A stretch of 20,382 nt of DNA from JBLHKS01 sp047620505 (GCA_047620505.1 JBLHKS010000129.1:1-20382), one strand, 5' to 3'. Positions 1 through 7,680 are shown, counted from the first letter of the stretch. Notes: generated by a model from the sequence alone, not told the origin. Translations and numbers: made by a program.

Positions 1-69
1 GCCGGATCTGGCCAGCTCGACTGCCTGCGCTTTGAACTCTTCGGTAAATCGTTTTCGCGTCTTCTTCAT
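1..69 (-). CDS. IS3-family transposase OrfA, N-terminal fragment (runs off window)
   Basis: Only the first 23 codons are visible. The translation contains RFTEEFKAQAVELARSG, the typical opening of the HTH_Tnp_1 helix-turn-helix domain of IS3-family OrfA proteins, which bind the element's inverted repeats. In these elements OrfA is followed by OrfB, which carries the DDE catalytic domain, usually reached by a -1 frameshift; that part would lie to the left of the window. The ATG lies at positions 67-69 read on the minus strand. The fragment is too short to tell whether the element is intact. It is not recognisable as any named IS from this alone. Confidence 0.75.
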   Translation of the reverse strand, partial: MKKTRKRFTEEFKAQAVELARSG

Positions 70-114
70 TTAGTTAGTGGGTTATCCACTGGTCCAGGAA
101 TCTACCGCACCTCA
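1..114 (-). mobile_element. End of an IS3-family insertion sequence (truncated by window edge)
   Basis: The first 69 bases on the minus strand encode the start of an IS3-type OrfA. Just upstream of that gene, read on the minus strand, the sequence TGAGGTGCGGTAGATTCC begins at about position 114. It starts with TGA and continues with CTGGACCAGTGG, which resembles the terminal inverted repeat of many IS3-family elements; the distance from the tip to the orfA start (about 45 bp) is also typical. The other end and any target duplication lie outside the window, so the boundary at 114 is an estimate. The element lies 135 bp upstream of the next gene and points away from it. Confidence 0.6.
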
Positions 115-249
115 GACCTTGACTCGGAACTTGAAGACGCGATTGCTGATGTGAAGAAGAACTCCGACCGCGAGCGGACCGAATTTGAGACCTTACAGAT
201 CAAGCCGTTGAATAAGAACATCGAAGTAAAAGCATGTGGCCTCGCATCT

Positions 250-2955
250 ATGCGGGAACTTGAAAAGGCGTGGTTGTGCGCACGAACTATGGTCATGGCA
301 CTGGCTGGCTTGCTCCCGGCGGTTCTCACTCAGGCGGCCGACAAACCTGATTTCGTTTTTGTCTGCTCGGCCGACAACGACCTCTATCGAGTGGTTACTG
401 AGAGCGCCGAAACGGCCTTTCCACGATTCGCGACGGCGGCGGAAGCTGTGGAGGCGGCCTCTCGGGAAGCCGGGGTGTTGATTCTGGCCGATGGCTATCC
501 TGACACGGCAACAACACTCGATAAGACGGTTCTGGAAGAGGCGGCAGGAAAGCAGCTTCGATTGTACGTCGAGTATCCCGTCGCAACTGCGTTTCCGGAA
601 TTCGAGATCGGCGAATCTCGTCAGCCGCACTGGGAACGGACGGTGGTCGCGTCAAACGCCTTTGGCACCGAGCTCGAAAGACTGCGGATTTTACAGATCA
701 ACGATTGTCATTTTCTCCCAGTGACGCGGAAGGCTTCGCCCGCCGGATCGACTCACTTGGTTTCGGCGCGGGTGGCTGGTTACGACACCGCTGTGTATGG
801 TTTGCCAGATGAGACGTGGCCGCTTCTTTTCGAACATGGTGAAAGCGATATCCTGATCGCCACGACGAAACTTAGCCAGTTCGTTTCCGCTCGTTATGCT
901 CCAAATAAGGACTGGGGGATTGTTTGGGAAATGATTTTCGGCTGGCTTGCATCTGAGGAAAACGTCGAGGGCATCGACCTCAAATGGACCCAAACGGTGC
1001 GGCCATCGTTCAGCCGCGATGAGCCGCTCCGGGCTAACGAGGAGGAGCGGGCGAGGCAACGCGGCATCGAGTGGTTCGAAAACTTTCTAGTTGATGAATC
1101 ATGGAAGGACGAACTCGCCGCACCAGCGAAAACCGGCTACGGACCAGCGGATCCAAAGCGGCAGACGGACCGGCCCGTTGGTGACGGCCAGCATGGCATT
1201 CTTGAGGGGCATATTTCCAAAGTGTTCGCAGATGGCAGTCAACCGATGCGTTGGCTGTTGCGCGGTGATTGCAACGCCGAATCAGCCATGGCGCTCGCGC
1301 TCGGCGGTCGGCTTGATGATAATCCGCGCCAGCGGGTGGCGGCGGTGAATCTCATGGACTTCGTCTACTTCAATTCGGATCTGTTTCACAGCGATCCGAA
1401 CAGCTCCTCCTTCGGACTGCTGGGATGGTATTCTTACAATTCCGGGCCAAACTCCTTCTGGGGAAATGACGGCTCGAAGGCGATTGTTGGGAGCCTGACG
1501 GCGGCGGCAGCGCTTGAGAACGAGCGATGGGATGAACAAATCCTAGCGAGCATCCTCGCCAATTTTCGCACGACCGGACCGCTGGGTTTTCGAGACGGGA
1601 TGCCGATCAATGCGAAGCAACTCGATGAGCACGGTTGGGAGCATTTCGCCCGACGCCGGACGATCACACCGTGGCCTCAGCGCGAGGCATGGGCTTGGGC
1701 GTGTTACCTTTGGCTTTACGACAAAACTCAGTACCAGCCGCTGTTAGTTCAGGCCCGAAAGGCTATTCGAACGACCATGCAGCGATACCCCGATGGCTGG
1801 GGCTATGCGCTCAATGAAATGCAGATGGAACGCGGGAGAATGCTTCTGCCCTTGGCATGGCTGGTGCGCGCCGATGATACGGAAGAACATCGCGCTTGGC
1901 TGCGGCAAGTTGTGGATGACATGTTGGCACGTCAGGATTCTTCCGGAGCAATCCAAGAGCAGCTTCGAGCAACGTCTCATCGCAGCAACGAAGCTTACGG
2001 CACTGGCGAAGTTTCGATTCTTCACGAGGATGGCGATCCGTGTTCCGACGTGTTCTACTCAGTCCCGCCGGCGTTCCTCGGTCTGGTCGAAGCCGCCGCG
2101 GCGACGGGCGATCCGGTCTACGCGAAAGCAGCCGACAAGGTCGCCGAGTTCCTCGTTCGGGTTCAAGTTCGGTCCGAGGCCCATCCAACTTTGGACGGAG
2201 GCTGGTTCCGCGCTTTCGATTTCGAGAAGTGGGATTACTGGGGCGGTAACGGAGATAGTGGCTGGGGCGCGTGGTCGAGCGAAACCGGCTGGGTGCAATC
2301 GCACATCGTGGCGGCGATGGCGATGCGGGAGCGAGAGACATCGCTATGGGAGTTCACTGCCGACAGTGGAATCGCCGCCCATTTTGAACGGTATCACGAG
2401 CTGATGGAAATCGACAAAGCGGTGGCTATCATGAACGAAGCCATGCCACAACAGCTCGATCACCTCGCCAGGGGCAAGGAGTTGAAGGCGAACGTCGCGC
2501 CAGACAAGCGACACCCGGGCTCGGGCGTCGCTGGATTGACCGATGGTCTGCTGGGGGAACCCCACGACTTGCGCCTCGAATGGATGGGCTTTCGCGGAAC
2601 CGATCTCGAAGCCACAATCGATCTAGGCGAAACGGTTGCAATGAACTCTGTGAGCGTCCGCTTCCTCCAGTCGATCGCCGATGGCATGATTCAGCCGCGA
2701 CAAGTCGAGTGGTCCGTATCTGATGACGGTAAGACATTTCGAACTGTAACCACGCGGCAGATCGAGGAGCCGGTCGAGCGTGATGCCAAAGGCCTGACTC
2801 TCAAACCACAAGTTTTGAAACCGGGCCCGAAAAGCGCCGCCGTCCGTGCTCGGTTTGTCCGATTCCGAGCTGAATCAGCCGGTCCGCTGCCCGATTGGCA
2901 TTCAGCAGCCGGCAATCCATCTTGGCTCTTTATCGACGAAATCGTGGTGGAATAG
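250..2955 (+). CDS. Large secreted protein: six-hairpin (alpha/alpha barrel) glycosidase-like with C-terminal discoidin-like domain
   Basis: About 901 residues from the ATG at 250. I chose this start because it gives a signal peptide: a basic n-region, the hydrophobic stretch MVMALAGLLPAVL, then TQAA before DKPD. No clear Shine-Dalgarno is seen, and starts at 289 or 295 would also leave a signal peptide. The open frame continues upstream to the IS end, but the 45 residues there look unlike an export signal. The middle (about residues 280-740) is rich in Trp, Tyr and Gly with repeated helical segments such as REAWAWACYLWLYD, GGWFRAFDFEKWDYWGGNG and WSSETGWVQSHI, as in six-hairpin glycosidase-like proteins. 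The last 130 residues (LEATIDLGETVAMNSVSVRF, VEWSVSDDGKTF, ARFVRFRAES, FIDEIVVE) match the F5/8 type C or CBM32-like beta-sandwich style. I infer a role in polysaccharide binding or breakdown outside the cytoplasm. The substrate is unknown, and catalytic residues cannot be assigned. Confidence 0.7.
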   Translation: MRELEKAWLCARTMVMALAGLLPAVLTQAADKPDFVFVCSADNDLYRVVTESAETAFPRFATAAEAVEAASREAGVLILADGYPDTATTLDKTVLEEAAGKQLRLYVEYPVATAFPEFEIGESRQPHWERTVVASNAFGTELERLRILQINDCHFLPVTRKASPAGSTHLVSARVAGYDTAVYGLPDETWPLLFEHGESDILIATTKLSQFVSARYAPNKDWGIVWEMIFGWLASEENVEGIDLKWTQTVRPSFSRDEPLRANEEERARQRGIEWFENFLVDESWKDELAAPAKTGYGPADPKRQTDRPVGDGQHGILEGHISKVFADGSQPMRWLLRGDCNAESAMALALGGRLDDNPRQRVAAVNLMDFVYFNSDLFHSDPNSSSFGLLGWYSYNSGPNSFWGNDGSKAIVGSLTAAAALENERWDEQILASILANFRTTGPLGFRDGMPINAKQLDEHGWEHFARRRTITPWPQREAWAWACYLWLYDKTQYQPLLVQARKAIRTTMQRYPDGWGYALNEMQMERGRMLLPLAWLVRADDTEEHRAWLRQVVDDMLARQDSSGAIQEQLRATSHRSNEAYGTGEVSILHEDGDPCSDVFYSVPPAFLGLVEAAAATGDPVYAKAADKVAEFLVRVQVRSEAHPTLDGGWFRAFDFEKWDYWGGNGDSGWGAWSSETGWVQSHIVAAMAMRERETSLWEFTADSGIAAHFERYHELMEIDKAVAIMNEAMPQQLDHLARGKELKANVAPDKRHPGSGVAGLTDGLLGEPHDLRLEWMGFRGTDLEATIDLGETVAMNSVSVRFLQSIADGMIQPRQVEWSVSDDGKTFRTVTTRQIEEPVERDAKGLTLKPQVLKPGPKSAAVRARFVRFRAESAGPLPDWHSAAGNPSWLFIDEIVVE

Positions 2956-3326
2956 ACACTGCGCGAACATGTAAGCGATTCTCGATGAATACGCCAATCG
3001 GGGTTCGGAATAGAGTCAGCAGCTGCTGGGCGAACTGAGTCGCCGGATGCCGAAGCGCATGACCCGGCGGACGCTTTACGGGCGGTCGCTCTGGAAGATT
3101 AGACTGCCGGCGACGAACGATTCGCCGTAATTTCAAAAGCGATGATCCAGTTGACGCGTCGAAGCGAAGGCGAAACATTGGCGTCGCAGCCGTGACTGAG
3201 CGATCGCTTCAGGAGACTTCTTACCCCCGGGGTTGGGTCGCGGTCAATGGAGGGGGAGTGAGGGCAAACTAGGATTTGGTTGTTCTCGAAGGAAATCTCG
3301 CGATGAGTTAACAAGGGGAGACACCG
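2956..3326. other. Gene-free stretch with a possible decayed ORF and one iterated palindrome
   Basis: There is no convincing intact gene in these 371 bases. From 2977 on the plus strand, one frame reads AILDEYANRGSE, a stop, then SQQLLGELSRRMPKRMTR and LYGRSLWKIRL before a second stop at about 3127-3129. This looks protein-like but is broken. The ending GRSLWKIRL faintly recalls HigB/RelE-type toxins, which is speculation. The palindrome CAGCAGCTGCTG lies at 3017-3028. A Shine-Dalgarno (AAGGGGAG) for the next gene is at about 3312-3319. I see no terminator hairpin for the preceding gene. Confidence 0.35.
3017..3028. repeat. Iterated palindrome CAGCAGCTGCTG, copy 1 (intergenic)
   Basis: Exact 12-bp palindrome in the gene-free stretch after the large secreted protein. 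It is one of 11 exact AGCAGCTGCT sites in the window. Confidence 0.85.
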
Positions 3327-4037
3327 ATGCCAACGACCGAAAAGACCGAAACGACCCATTGGCTGGATCATTTGAGTAAGCCTCACGTTCAGAAGCGCCT
3401 GCTTCTCTTCGCGGTAATTATTTCGTTTGGGCTTTGGTTAGTAGTGCCGCTGATTGTCAATTTGAACGTGCTGGAATCCCACGAAAAAGACGATACCGAC
3501 AAGGTGCTTACGGCTGAATGGATCGCCCAAGGTGACCAGTTCATTCGACACGTGGAACCGGCGGAGAGCGAAGCGACGATCCGATACACCCGGAAAGGCC
3601 AACGCGGCGATTCGTTTGGTTCGGTTAATTCACTTTTCGCAGGTCTAGCCGCCGGCCTGTTTTTCGCCGCCCTGCTACTTCAGATGAGCGAATTCAGGCA
3701 ACAGCGTCTGCAATTTGAAGAGCTTACAATCGCGAACGAAGACTCTTCCGATACTTTGGATCGACAAGTTAGGCTGGATCATTTGCGAGAGCGCATTTCG
3801 GTAGAAACAACGCTTATTCAGAGTCTGAGCGACATTGTCCAAGACACTGGATTTGGCCCCAACGATGGGATGGGCCATTTTGCCACCAAGATTCTCAAGA
3901 GCTTGGGCAAAGACACTAGAAACTCAAACAATCTCAAACCCTTGGCTCAAGAAGCTTTGGAGACCCATTTTAAGCAACTGCTTAAATTGCGCGAGGAACT
4001 CGCCAATTTCGAGTTGGTTCGAAAACCCGTGCAATAG
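3327..4037 (+). CDS. Small two-TM membrane protein of unknown function with C-terminal helical cytoplasmic domain
   Basis: The protein has 236 residues, and a good Shine-Dalgarno (AAGGGGAG) supports the start. TM1 covers about residues 25-45 (LLLFAVIISFGLWLVVPLIV) and TM2 about 101-120 (NSLFAGLAAGLFFAALLLQM). A soluble segment of about 55 residues with charged stretches lies between them. The second TM is preceded by GDSFGSVNSLFAGLA, a pattern I associate with a broad class of uncharacterised bacterial membrane proteins, some of them near putAbiC-type abortive-infection proteins in defence islands; that link is tentative. The tail after TM2 is polar and probably alpha-helical or coiled-coil (MSEFRQQRLQFEELTIANED, then LRERISVETTLIQSLSDIV). 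No catalytic motif is visible. It ends shortly before a strong hairpin, in a region with an IS and a tRNA, and looks more AT-rich than its right-hand neighbours. This suggests an accessory gene. It may equally be a housekeeping membrane sensor; function is unknown. Confidence 0.75.
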   Translation: MPTTEKTETTHWLDHLSKPHVQKRLLLFAVIISFGLWLVVPLIVNLNVLESHEKDDTDKVLTAEWIAQGDQFIRHVEPAESEATIRYTRKGQRGDSFGSVNSLFAGLAAGLFFAALLLQMSEFRQQRLQFEELTIANEDSSDTLDRQVRLDHLRERISVETTLIQSLSDIVQDTGFGPNDGMGHFATKILKSLGKDTRNSNNLKPLAQEALETHFKQLLKLREELANFELVRKPVQ

Positions 4038-4101
4038 AAACTGCATTTCAGATGTTTTTCACTGCATCTCGGCGCATCTCGAGGACCGCCTCTTGAAAGG
4101 C

Positions 4102-4138
4102 GAAAGGCCCTGTAACTCGTTGAGCTACAGGGCCTTTC
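4102..4138. terminator. Strong bidirectional hairpin between the membrane-protein gene and the tRNA
   Basis: GAAAGGCCCTGTA at 4102-4114 pairs perfectly over 13 bp with TACAGGGCCTTTC at 4126-4138. The 11-base loop can form three more pairs (CTC with GAG). On the plus strand it is followed by TTCTTTTGG, so it can end transcription of the membrane-protein gene. On the minus strand it lies 4 bp beyond the 3' end of the tRNA and can also end that transcript. Confidence 0.8.
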
Positions 4139-4141
4139 TTT

Positions 4142-4218
<77 letters not shown>

Positions 4219-4243
4219 ATTAGGGCGCAAGGGTCGATTAAAA

Positions 4244-4256
4244 TGCGAATTTCGCA
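4244..4256. promoter_or_regulatory. Short perfect inverted repeat upstream of the tRNA and of the DUF1080 gene
   Basis: TGCGAA-T-TTCGCA is a 6+1+6 inverted repeat, 26 bp before the tRNA 5' end and about 78 bp before the divergent DUF1080 gene. It could be an operator in this divergent promoter region. No convincing -35/-10 pair was found around it, and a chance occurrence is quite possible. Confidence 0.2.
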
Positions 4257-4333
4257 ACCGGTATTTTCGTTCTTCGTAAAGGTTCAGATTTTTCGTTCGC
4301 CCGCGCGCCCGAATTCGCCAGAGTTTCCTCGCA

Positions 4334-5269
4334 ATGAACAAAACCTTGATCCTCGCTTTCCTCCCGGTGCTTGCGCTGCCGGCGTTCTCAGCTGCTGCTG
4401 ACCCGAAGCCCGAACAGAAAATCTGGACCGATCCGGAAACGGCCGCCGCCGAGCGGATGGAATTCGGCCTCCAAGGCGAATACGAGGGCGAGGACTTGGG
4501 AATCCAGGTCGCCGACATCAACGACGGCAAATTCCTCGTCACGATTTACAAAGGCGGGCTGCCAGGGGCCGGCTGGGATACAAAAACGATCGAAAGCGCA
4601 GTGCTCGATACCGCCGCGCTGACGGCGAAAGTCGAGGCCTTGAATCGCGTCGAGCGCAAGAGCCCGACCCTCGGTGCCAAGGCTCCGGAAGGCGCTGTCG
4701 TCGTTTTCACGGGCGAAGCGAACGACCAATTCAAAGGGCACGTCGAAGGCGGCTTCGTCTGGGCGGGTAGCCAGACCACCGTGCCGGTCGGCGATTTTAC
4801 CGCTCACATCGAATTCCGCCTGCCCTACAAACCAGGCACGATGCCGAGCAGTCAGGATCGCGGAAACAGCGGCGTTTACATCTTTAACAATTACGAATGC
4901 CAGGTCCTCGACTCCTTCGCGTTGCCGCTCGATGCTGAGAAAGTTCCGTTCAAGATCCAGTCCGATCCCAAGCAGTGGTGCGGCAGTTTCTACAAGTTCA
5001 AGCTGCCTGACACGCCCATGGCTTTGCCGCCTTTGCAGTGGCAAACCTACGATATCGATTTCACCGCGCCGCGTTTCGAGGAGGACAAAAAGGTCAAAAA
5101 TGCGCGGATCACGGTCAAGCAGAACGGCGTGATGATCCACGATGACGTCGAGATGCCGAAGGGGACTGGAGCTGGCGGCGGGCGCCCGGAAAAAGCGCGC
5201 GACGTGATCCATTTTCAAGGCCACGGAAACCCGACTGCCTTTCGGAACATCTGGATCGTCGAACGCTAA
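4334..5269 (+). CDS. Secreted DUF1080 (3-keto-disaccharide hydrolase family) protein
   Basis: The protein has 311 residues. The first 21 form a signal peptide (ILAFLPVLALPAFSAAA), so it acts in the periplasm or outside. The family signature is clear: FTAHIEFRLPY, then DRGNSGVYIFNNYECQVLDS, then WQTYDIDFTAPRF, NGVMIHDDVEMP and the C-terminal HFQGHGNPTAFRNIWI. These are hallmarks of the concanavalin-like DUF1080 fold (PF06439). Family members have been named 3-keto-disaccharide hydrolases, acting on 3-keto-glycosides, and are strongly expanded in PVC bacteria and Bacteroidetes. This particular substrate is unknown. The glycine-rich insert GTGAGGGRPEK before the last strand is typical of members with a surface loop. 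Its stop codon overlaps that of the convergent methyltransferase gene (5266-5269). The upstream SD is weak. It is not in a visible operon. Confidence 0.9.
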   Translation: MNKTLILAFLPVLALPAFSAAADPKPEQKIWTDPETAAAERMEFGLQGEYEGEDLGIQVADINDGKFLVTIYKGGLPGAGWDTKTIESAVLDTAALTAKVEALNRVERKSPTLGAKAPEGAVVVFTGEANDQFKGHVEGGFVWAGSQTTVPVGDFTAHIEFRLPYKPGTMPSSQDRGNSGVYIFNNYECQVLDSFALPLDAEKVPFKIQSDPKQWCGSFYKFKLPDTPMALPPLQWQTYDIDFTAPRFEEDKKVKNARITVKQNGVMIHDDVEMPKGTGAGGGRPEKARDVIHFQGHGNPTAFRNIWIVER

Positions 5270-6324
5270 GCCGCTTTGCGCGCCGTGACGGTCGGGAACA
5301 TTCCAGTCGTGCCTGGATTGAACTCGATTTGCTCGAATCCGGCTGCCAGCAGCTGCTGACGCGTCGTTTGAGTCGATCGATAGCTCGCCCAGGTCGCGTC
5401 GAGGATTTCTGCGAAAACCAAGCGCTGCTGCTCCAACGCCACGGGGTCAATATTCGGGAAAATCCACTCGCAGCCCTCGGGCCCAGCGAGCGGTGGGGGC
5501 GGTGTCAGGAAACTCGTGACTAACAAACCGCCAGGTTTCAGCGCGGTCGCGAAGGATCGATACAGCTCGGTGACTCGCTCGTCATCGCGCTCGTAAATGT
5601 TGAGACCGTTGCTCGTGAGGACATCGAAGCGGTCTTCGATGTCCAGATTCCACGCATCGGCTTGGATGAATTCACTGCGGGATTCCAGGTTCTTCTCAAC
5701 GGCAAAATCTGCAGCGAGTTCGAGCGATTTCTCGTCCAGATCCAGGCCGACGAAACGCGCGTCAACCGGCTTCAACGTCAACAAATCCGCCATCAACCCG
5801 CAGGGCAGCGAGGCAACTTCCATCCCGGGCTTGATCTCGGTTTCGATCGCCGCTTGAAACAAATGAAACCGCTCGCGGGTTGCTTGAACCGTCGGTGCTT
5901 CGAGGAAAAGGAATTTCTCAAGCTCGCACGAATACGGTTCATCGCGATCCGGTCGACTAATTACGTTCCAAGTCCAGAAACCGTCCCAACCACCGGAGTT
6001 CAACATCAGGAATCGGCCGAATTCGAACGTCGCCAGTTCGTCGACGATCTTCAGCAGCTGCTCAGCGTTTTCGGAAGCAGAGACGCGGATCCGAATGTCG
6101 GTTAGGGCCGTTTCGAGCGAGGTCGCATTCGGGTCGTGTGAGAGAATCTCGGACATTGCGGATTTCTCGACGCGACGCTGAGCCAAAGCAACCATGAACG
6201 GCTTGCGACTCAAGAACGGAATTTCCAAACACAAATAATCGTCCGGAGAACGCGAAAAAGTTTTCCAATTGGCTCCCTTCGCTGAAGAATTGACGGAAGC
6301 CAATTCATGAATCTCAAACAGCAT
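5266..6324 (-). CDS. Class I SAM-dependent methyltransferase, unassigned substrate
   Basis: About 352 residues. I chose the ATG at 6322-6324 because AGGAGG lies 8 bases before it. A GTG two codons earlier is too close to that SD, and an ATG at 6154-6156 (MSEILSHDP) is a shorter alternative. The C-terminal two thirds have a Rossmann methyltransferase layout: motif I region GMEVASLPCGLMADLLTL, motif II VGLDLDEKSLELA, then the acidic FIQADAWNLDIEDRFDVLTS, NIYERDDERVTELYRSF, and LKPGGLLVTSFLTPPPP. Motif I is unusual, with SLPCG where most enzymes have a glycine-rich GxGxG. The N-terminal region is helical and ends in FGRFLMLNSGGWDGFWTWNV, which may form the acceptor site. It converges on the DUF1080 gene with overlapping stops and overlaps the divergent DUF2868 gene by 18 bp at its 5' end. 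The substrate is unknown. Confidence 0.75.
   Translation of the reverse strand: MLFEIHELASVNSSAKGANWKTFSRSPDDYLCLEIPFLSRKPFMVALAQRRVEKSAMSEILSHDPNATSLETALTDIRIRVSASENAEQLLKIVDELATFEFGRFLMLNSGGWDGFWTWNVISRPDRDEPYSCELEKFLFLEAPTVQATRERFHLFQAAIETEIKPGMEVASLPCGLMADLLTLKPVDARFVGLDLDEKSLELAADFAVEKNLESRSEFIQADAWNLDIEDRFDVLTSNGLNIYERDDERVTELYRSFATALKPGGLLVTSFLTPPPPLAGPEGCEWIFPNIDPVALEQQRLVFAEILDATWASYRSTQTTRQQLLAAGFEQIEFNPGTTGMFPTVTARKAA
5347..5358. repeat. Iterated palindrome CAGCAGCTGCTG, copy 2
   Basis: Exact 12-bp palindrome inside the methyltransferase gene, read there as Gln-Gln-Leu-Leu about 80 bases from the stop. Confidence 0.85.
6053..6062. repeat. Iterated palindrome AGCAGCTGCT, copy 3
   Basis: Exact 10-bp palindrome inside the methyltransferase gene, read as part of Glu-Gln-Leu-Leu. 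Confidence 0.8.
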
Positions 6325-7680
6325 CGGCACATCCTCCTAACGCAGGCGATTGAAGAATCCGATCGAGAGGGTGTGCTCTTGCCGGTCGATGATCGCGAGG
6401 CCGCGACTTCGGCAGAATGCAAAACGCTGGCAGACGGCGAATCTCGGTTCCTCGCTGCCCGGTCCGCGCGCCTGATCGAAAAACTCTCTCAGCAGCACTC
6501 CGAGATCCGCTCAGCCGCATCCCCGCTGATCGGCCCCGCCGTCATCACCATCGCAATTTTGATCCTAGCGCTGTTCCTCGGATTTTACTCAAACAAACTC
6601 GGCCCCGAACAGCGGATCAACATTCTCGCTTTCCCGCTTTTGGGAATGTTAGCCTGGAATTTTCTGATGTACCTGCTGGAAATCGTTCGCGGTTTCGTCA
6701 AGGCACCTTCATTCGGATTTGCCAAATGGTTGAATCAGGTTCAAGACCGCTTCGGCGGAAAATCCGAGCCGGTGGGACCGCTCAAAACGAGCCTGACACT
6801 GTTCTCATCCAACTGGGGCAAAGCTGCCGGTCCCGCCCGAGTTTCGAAGCTCCGAGCGACCCTGCATCTGGCCGCCGGAGCATTCGCGCTTGCGATGATC
6901 GCCGGAATGTACGTGCAAGGTTTGGCTTACGAATATCGAGCAATCTGGCAAAGCACATTTTTCGATTCTGACTCCGTTCAAAGCCTCGTCGACACCGTTC
7001 TCGGGCCAGCAGCTGCTGTGCGGGGCGAAGCGGTCCCGAACGTCGCCGAAATGCAGTGGACTCTGAAAAATCAGTCGGCAGGCGACGACGCGGCGAACTG
7101 GATTCATCTCTACGCGATCACGATCGGTCTGTTCATCGTGCTCCCACGCGGCGGGCTCTGCTTATTTTGGTGGTTTCGCAGTCGGATTCAAACCGGGGCG
7201 ATCGACTTGCGCGAATTCTCGCCGGCTTACTTCGATCGCCTGCTCGCTGAAGCGCGCGGCGACTCGATCGCCGTCCGCCTCGTTCCGCACAGCCACTCCG
7301 TTGCCGAGGAAATGCGGAAACCGATCAAAAATGAACTCGCGGGCCTGCTTGGCGGGCCGGTTAACGTTGAATGGGCGGATGGAATCGCGTTCGGCGAGGA
7401 GAGTGAGTTTTTGGCCGGGCTACGCGATCTGCCGCGCAGTTTGATCCTGCTTTTCAACTTTTCGGCCACACCGGAAGAGGAAATTCATGGTGATCTTGTC
7501 AGGGAACTCCGCGCGAAACTGGACGGAACCGAGACCAACCTGCGAATCGTTCTGGACGCTTCGAAGTTCGACGAAAAACGGCGCTCACTCGCGGATTTCG
7601 AGGATCGACGCAAGACGCGCGAGCAAGCGTGGATCCGCGTGCTGGGAGATTCGGAGCAAGTTCGCGTCGTCACGAAGTAG
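6307..7680 (+). CDS. DUF2868 multi-TM membrane protein, partner of the DUF3482 GTPase
   Basis: The protein has 457 residues. After a helical N-terminus (LTQAIEESDREGVLLPVDDR and following), four membrane segments lie at about residues 75-95, 103-126, 184-205 and 265-287. The third ends in GLAYEYRAIWQSTFF, a characteristic DUF2868 (PF11067) pattern. The soluble C-terminal part (about 300-457) carries VEWADGIAF, RSLILLFNFSATPEEEIHGD and a final arginine-rich stretch. DUF2868 genes are regularly found next to a DUF3482-containing GTPase, as here 28 bp downstream, so the two very likely form a membrane-associated complex. The molecular role is not established. The start ATG at 6307 lies within the 5' end of the divergent methyltransferase gene. 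The start is supported by the fit of the N-terminus to the family, with only a weak SD (GACGGAAG). Confidence 0.85.
   Translation: MNLKQHRHILLTQAIEESDREGVLLPVDDREAATSAECKTLADGESRFLAARSARLIEKLSQQHSEIRSAASPLIGPAVITIAILILALFLGFYSNKLGPEQRINILAFPLLGMLAWNFLMYLLEIVRGFVKAPSFGFAKWLNQVQDRFGGKSEPVGPLKTSLTLFSSNWGKAAGPARVSKLRATLHLAAGAFALAMIAGMYVQGLAYEYRAIWQSTFFDSDSVQSLVDTVLGPAAAVRGEAVPNVAEMQWTLKNQSAGDDAANWIHLYAITIGLFIVLPRGGLCLFWWFRSRIQTGAIDLREFSPAYFDRLLAEARGDSIAVRLVPHSHSVAEEMRKPIKNELAGLLGGPVNVEWADGIAFGEESEFLAGLRDLPRSLILLFNFSATPEEEIHGDLVRELRAKLDGTETNLRIVLDASKFDEKRRSLADFEDRRKTREQAWIRVLGDSEQVRVVTK
6333..6338 (-). promoter_or_regulatory. Shine-Dalgarno AGGAGG that decides the methyltransferase start
   Basis: CCTCCT on the plus strand gives AGGAGG on the minus strand, 8 bases before the ATG at 6322-6324. 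This site lies inside the coding sequence of the divergent DUF2868 gene, so the two 5' ends share DNA. Confidence 0.6.
7007..7018. repeat. Iterated palindrome CAGCAGCTGCTG, copy 4
   Basis: Exact 12-bp palindrome inside the DUF2868 gene. Here it is read in a different phase, as Ala-Ala-Ala. Confidence 0.85.

Noticed and set aside
151..249. GTG at 151 as start of the large secreted protein.
   Set aside because: It would bury the signal peptide about 50 residues into the protein. The ATG at 250 or slightly later fits export.
4388..5224. A 278-codon minus-strand frame opposite the DUF1080 gene.
   Set aside because: It is fully contained in a gene with an unmistakable family signature and has no recognisable features of its own.
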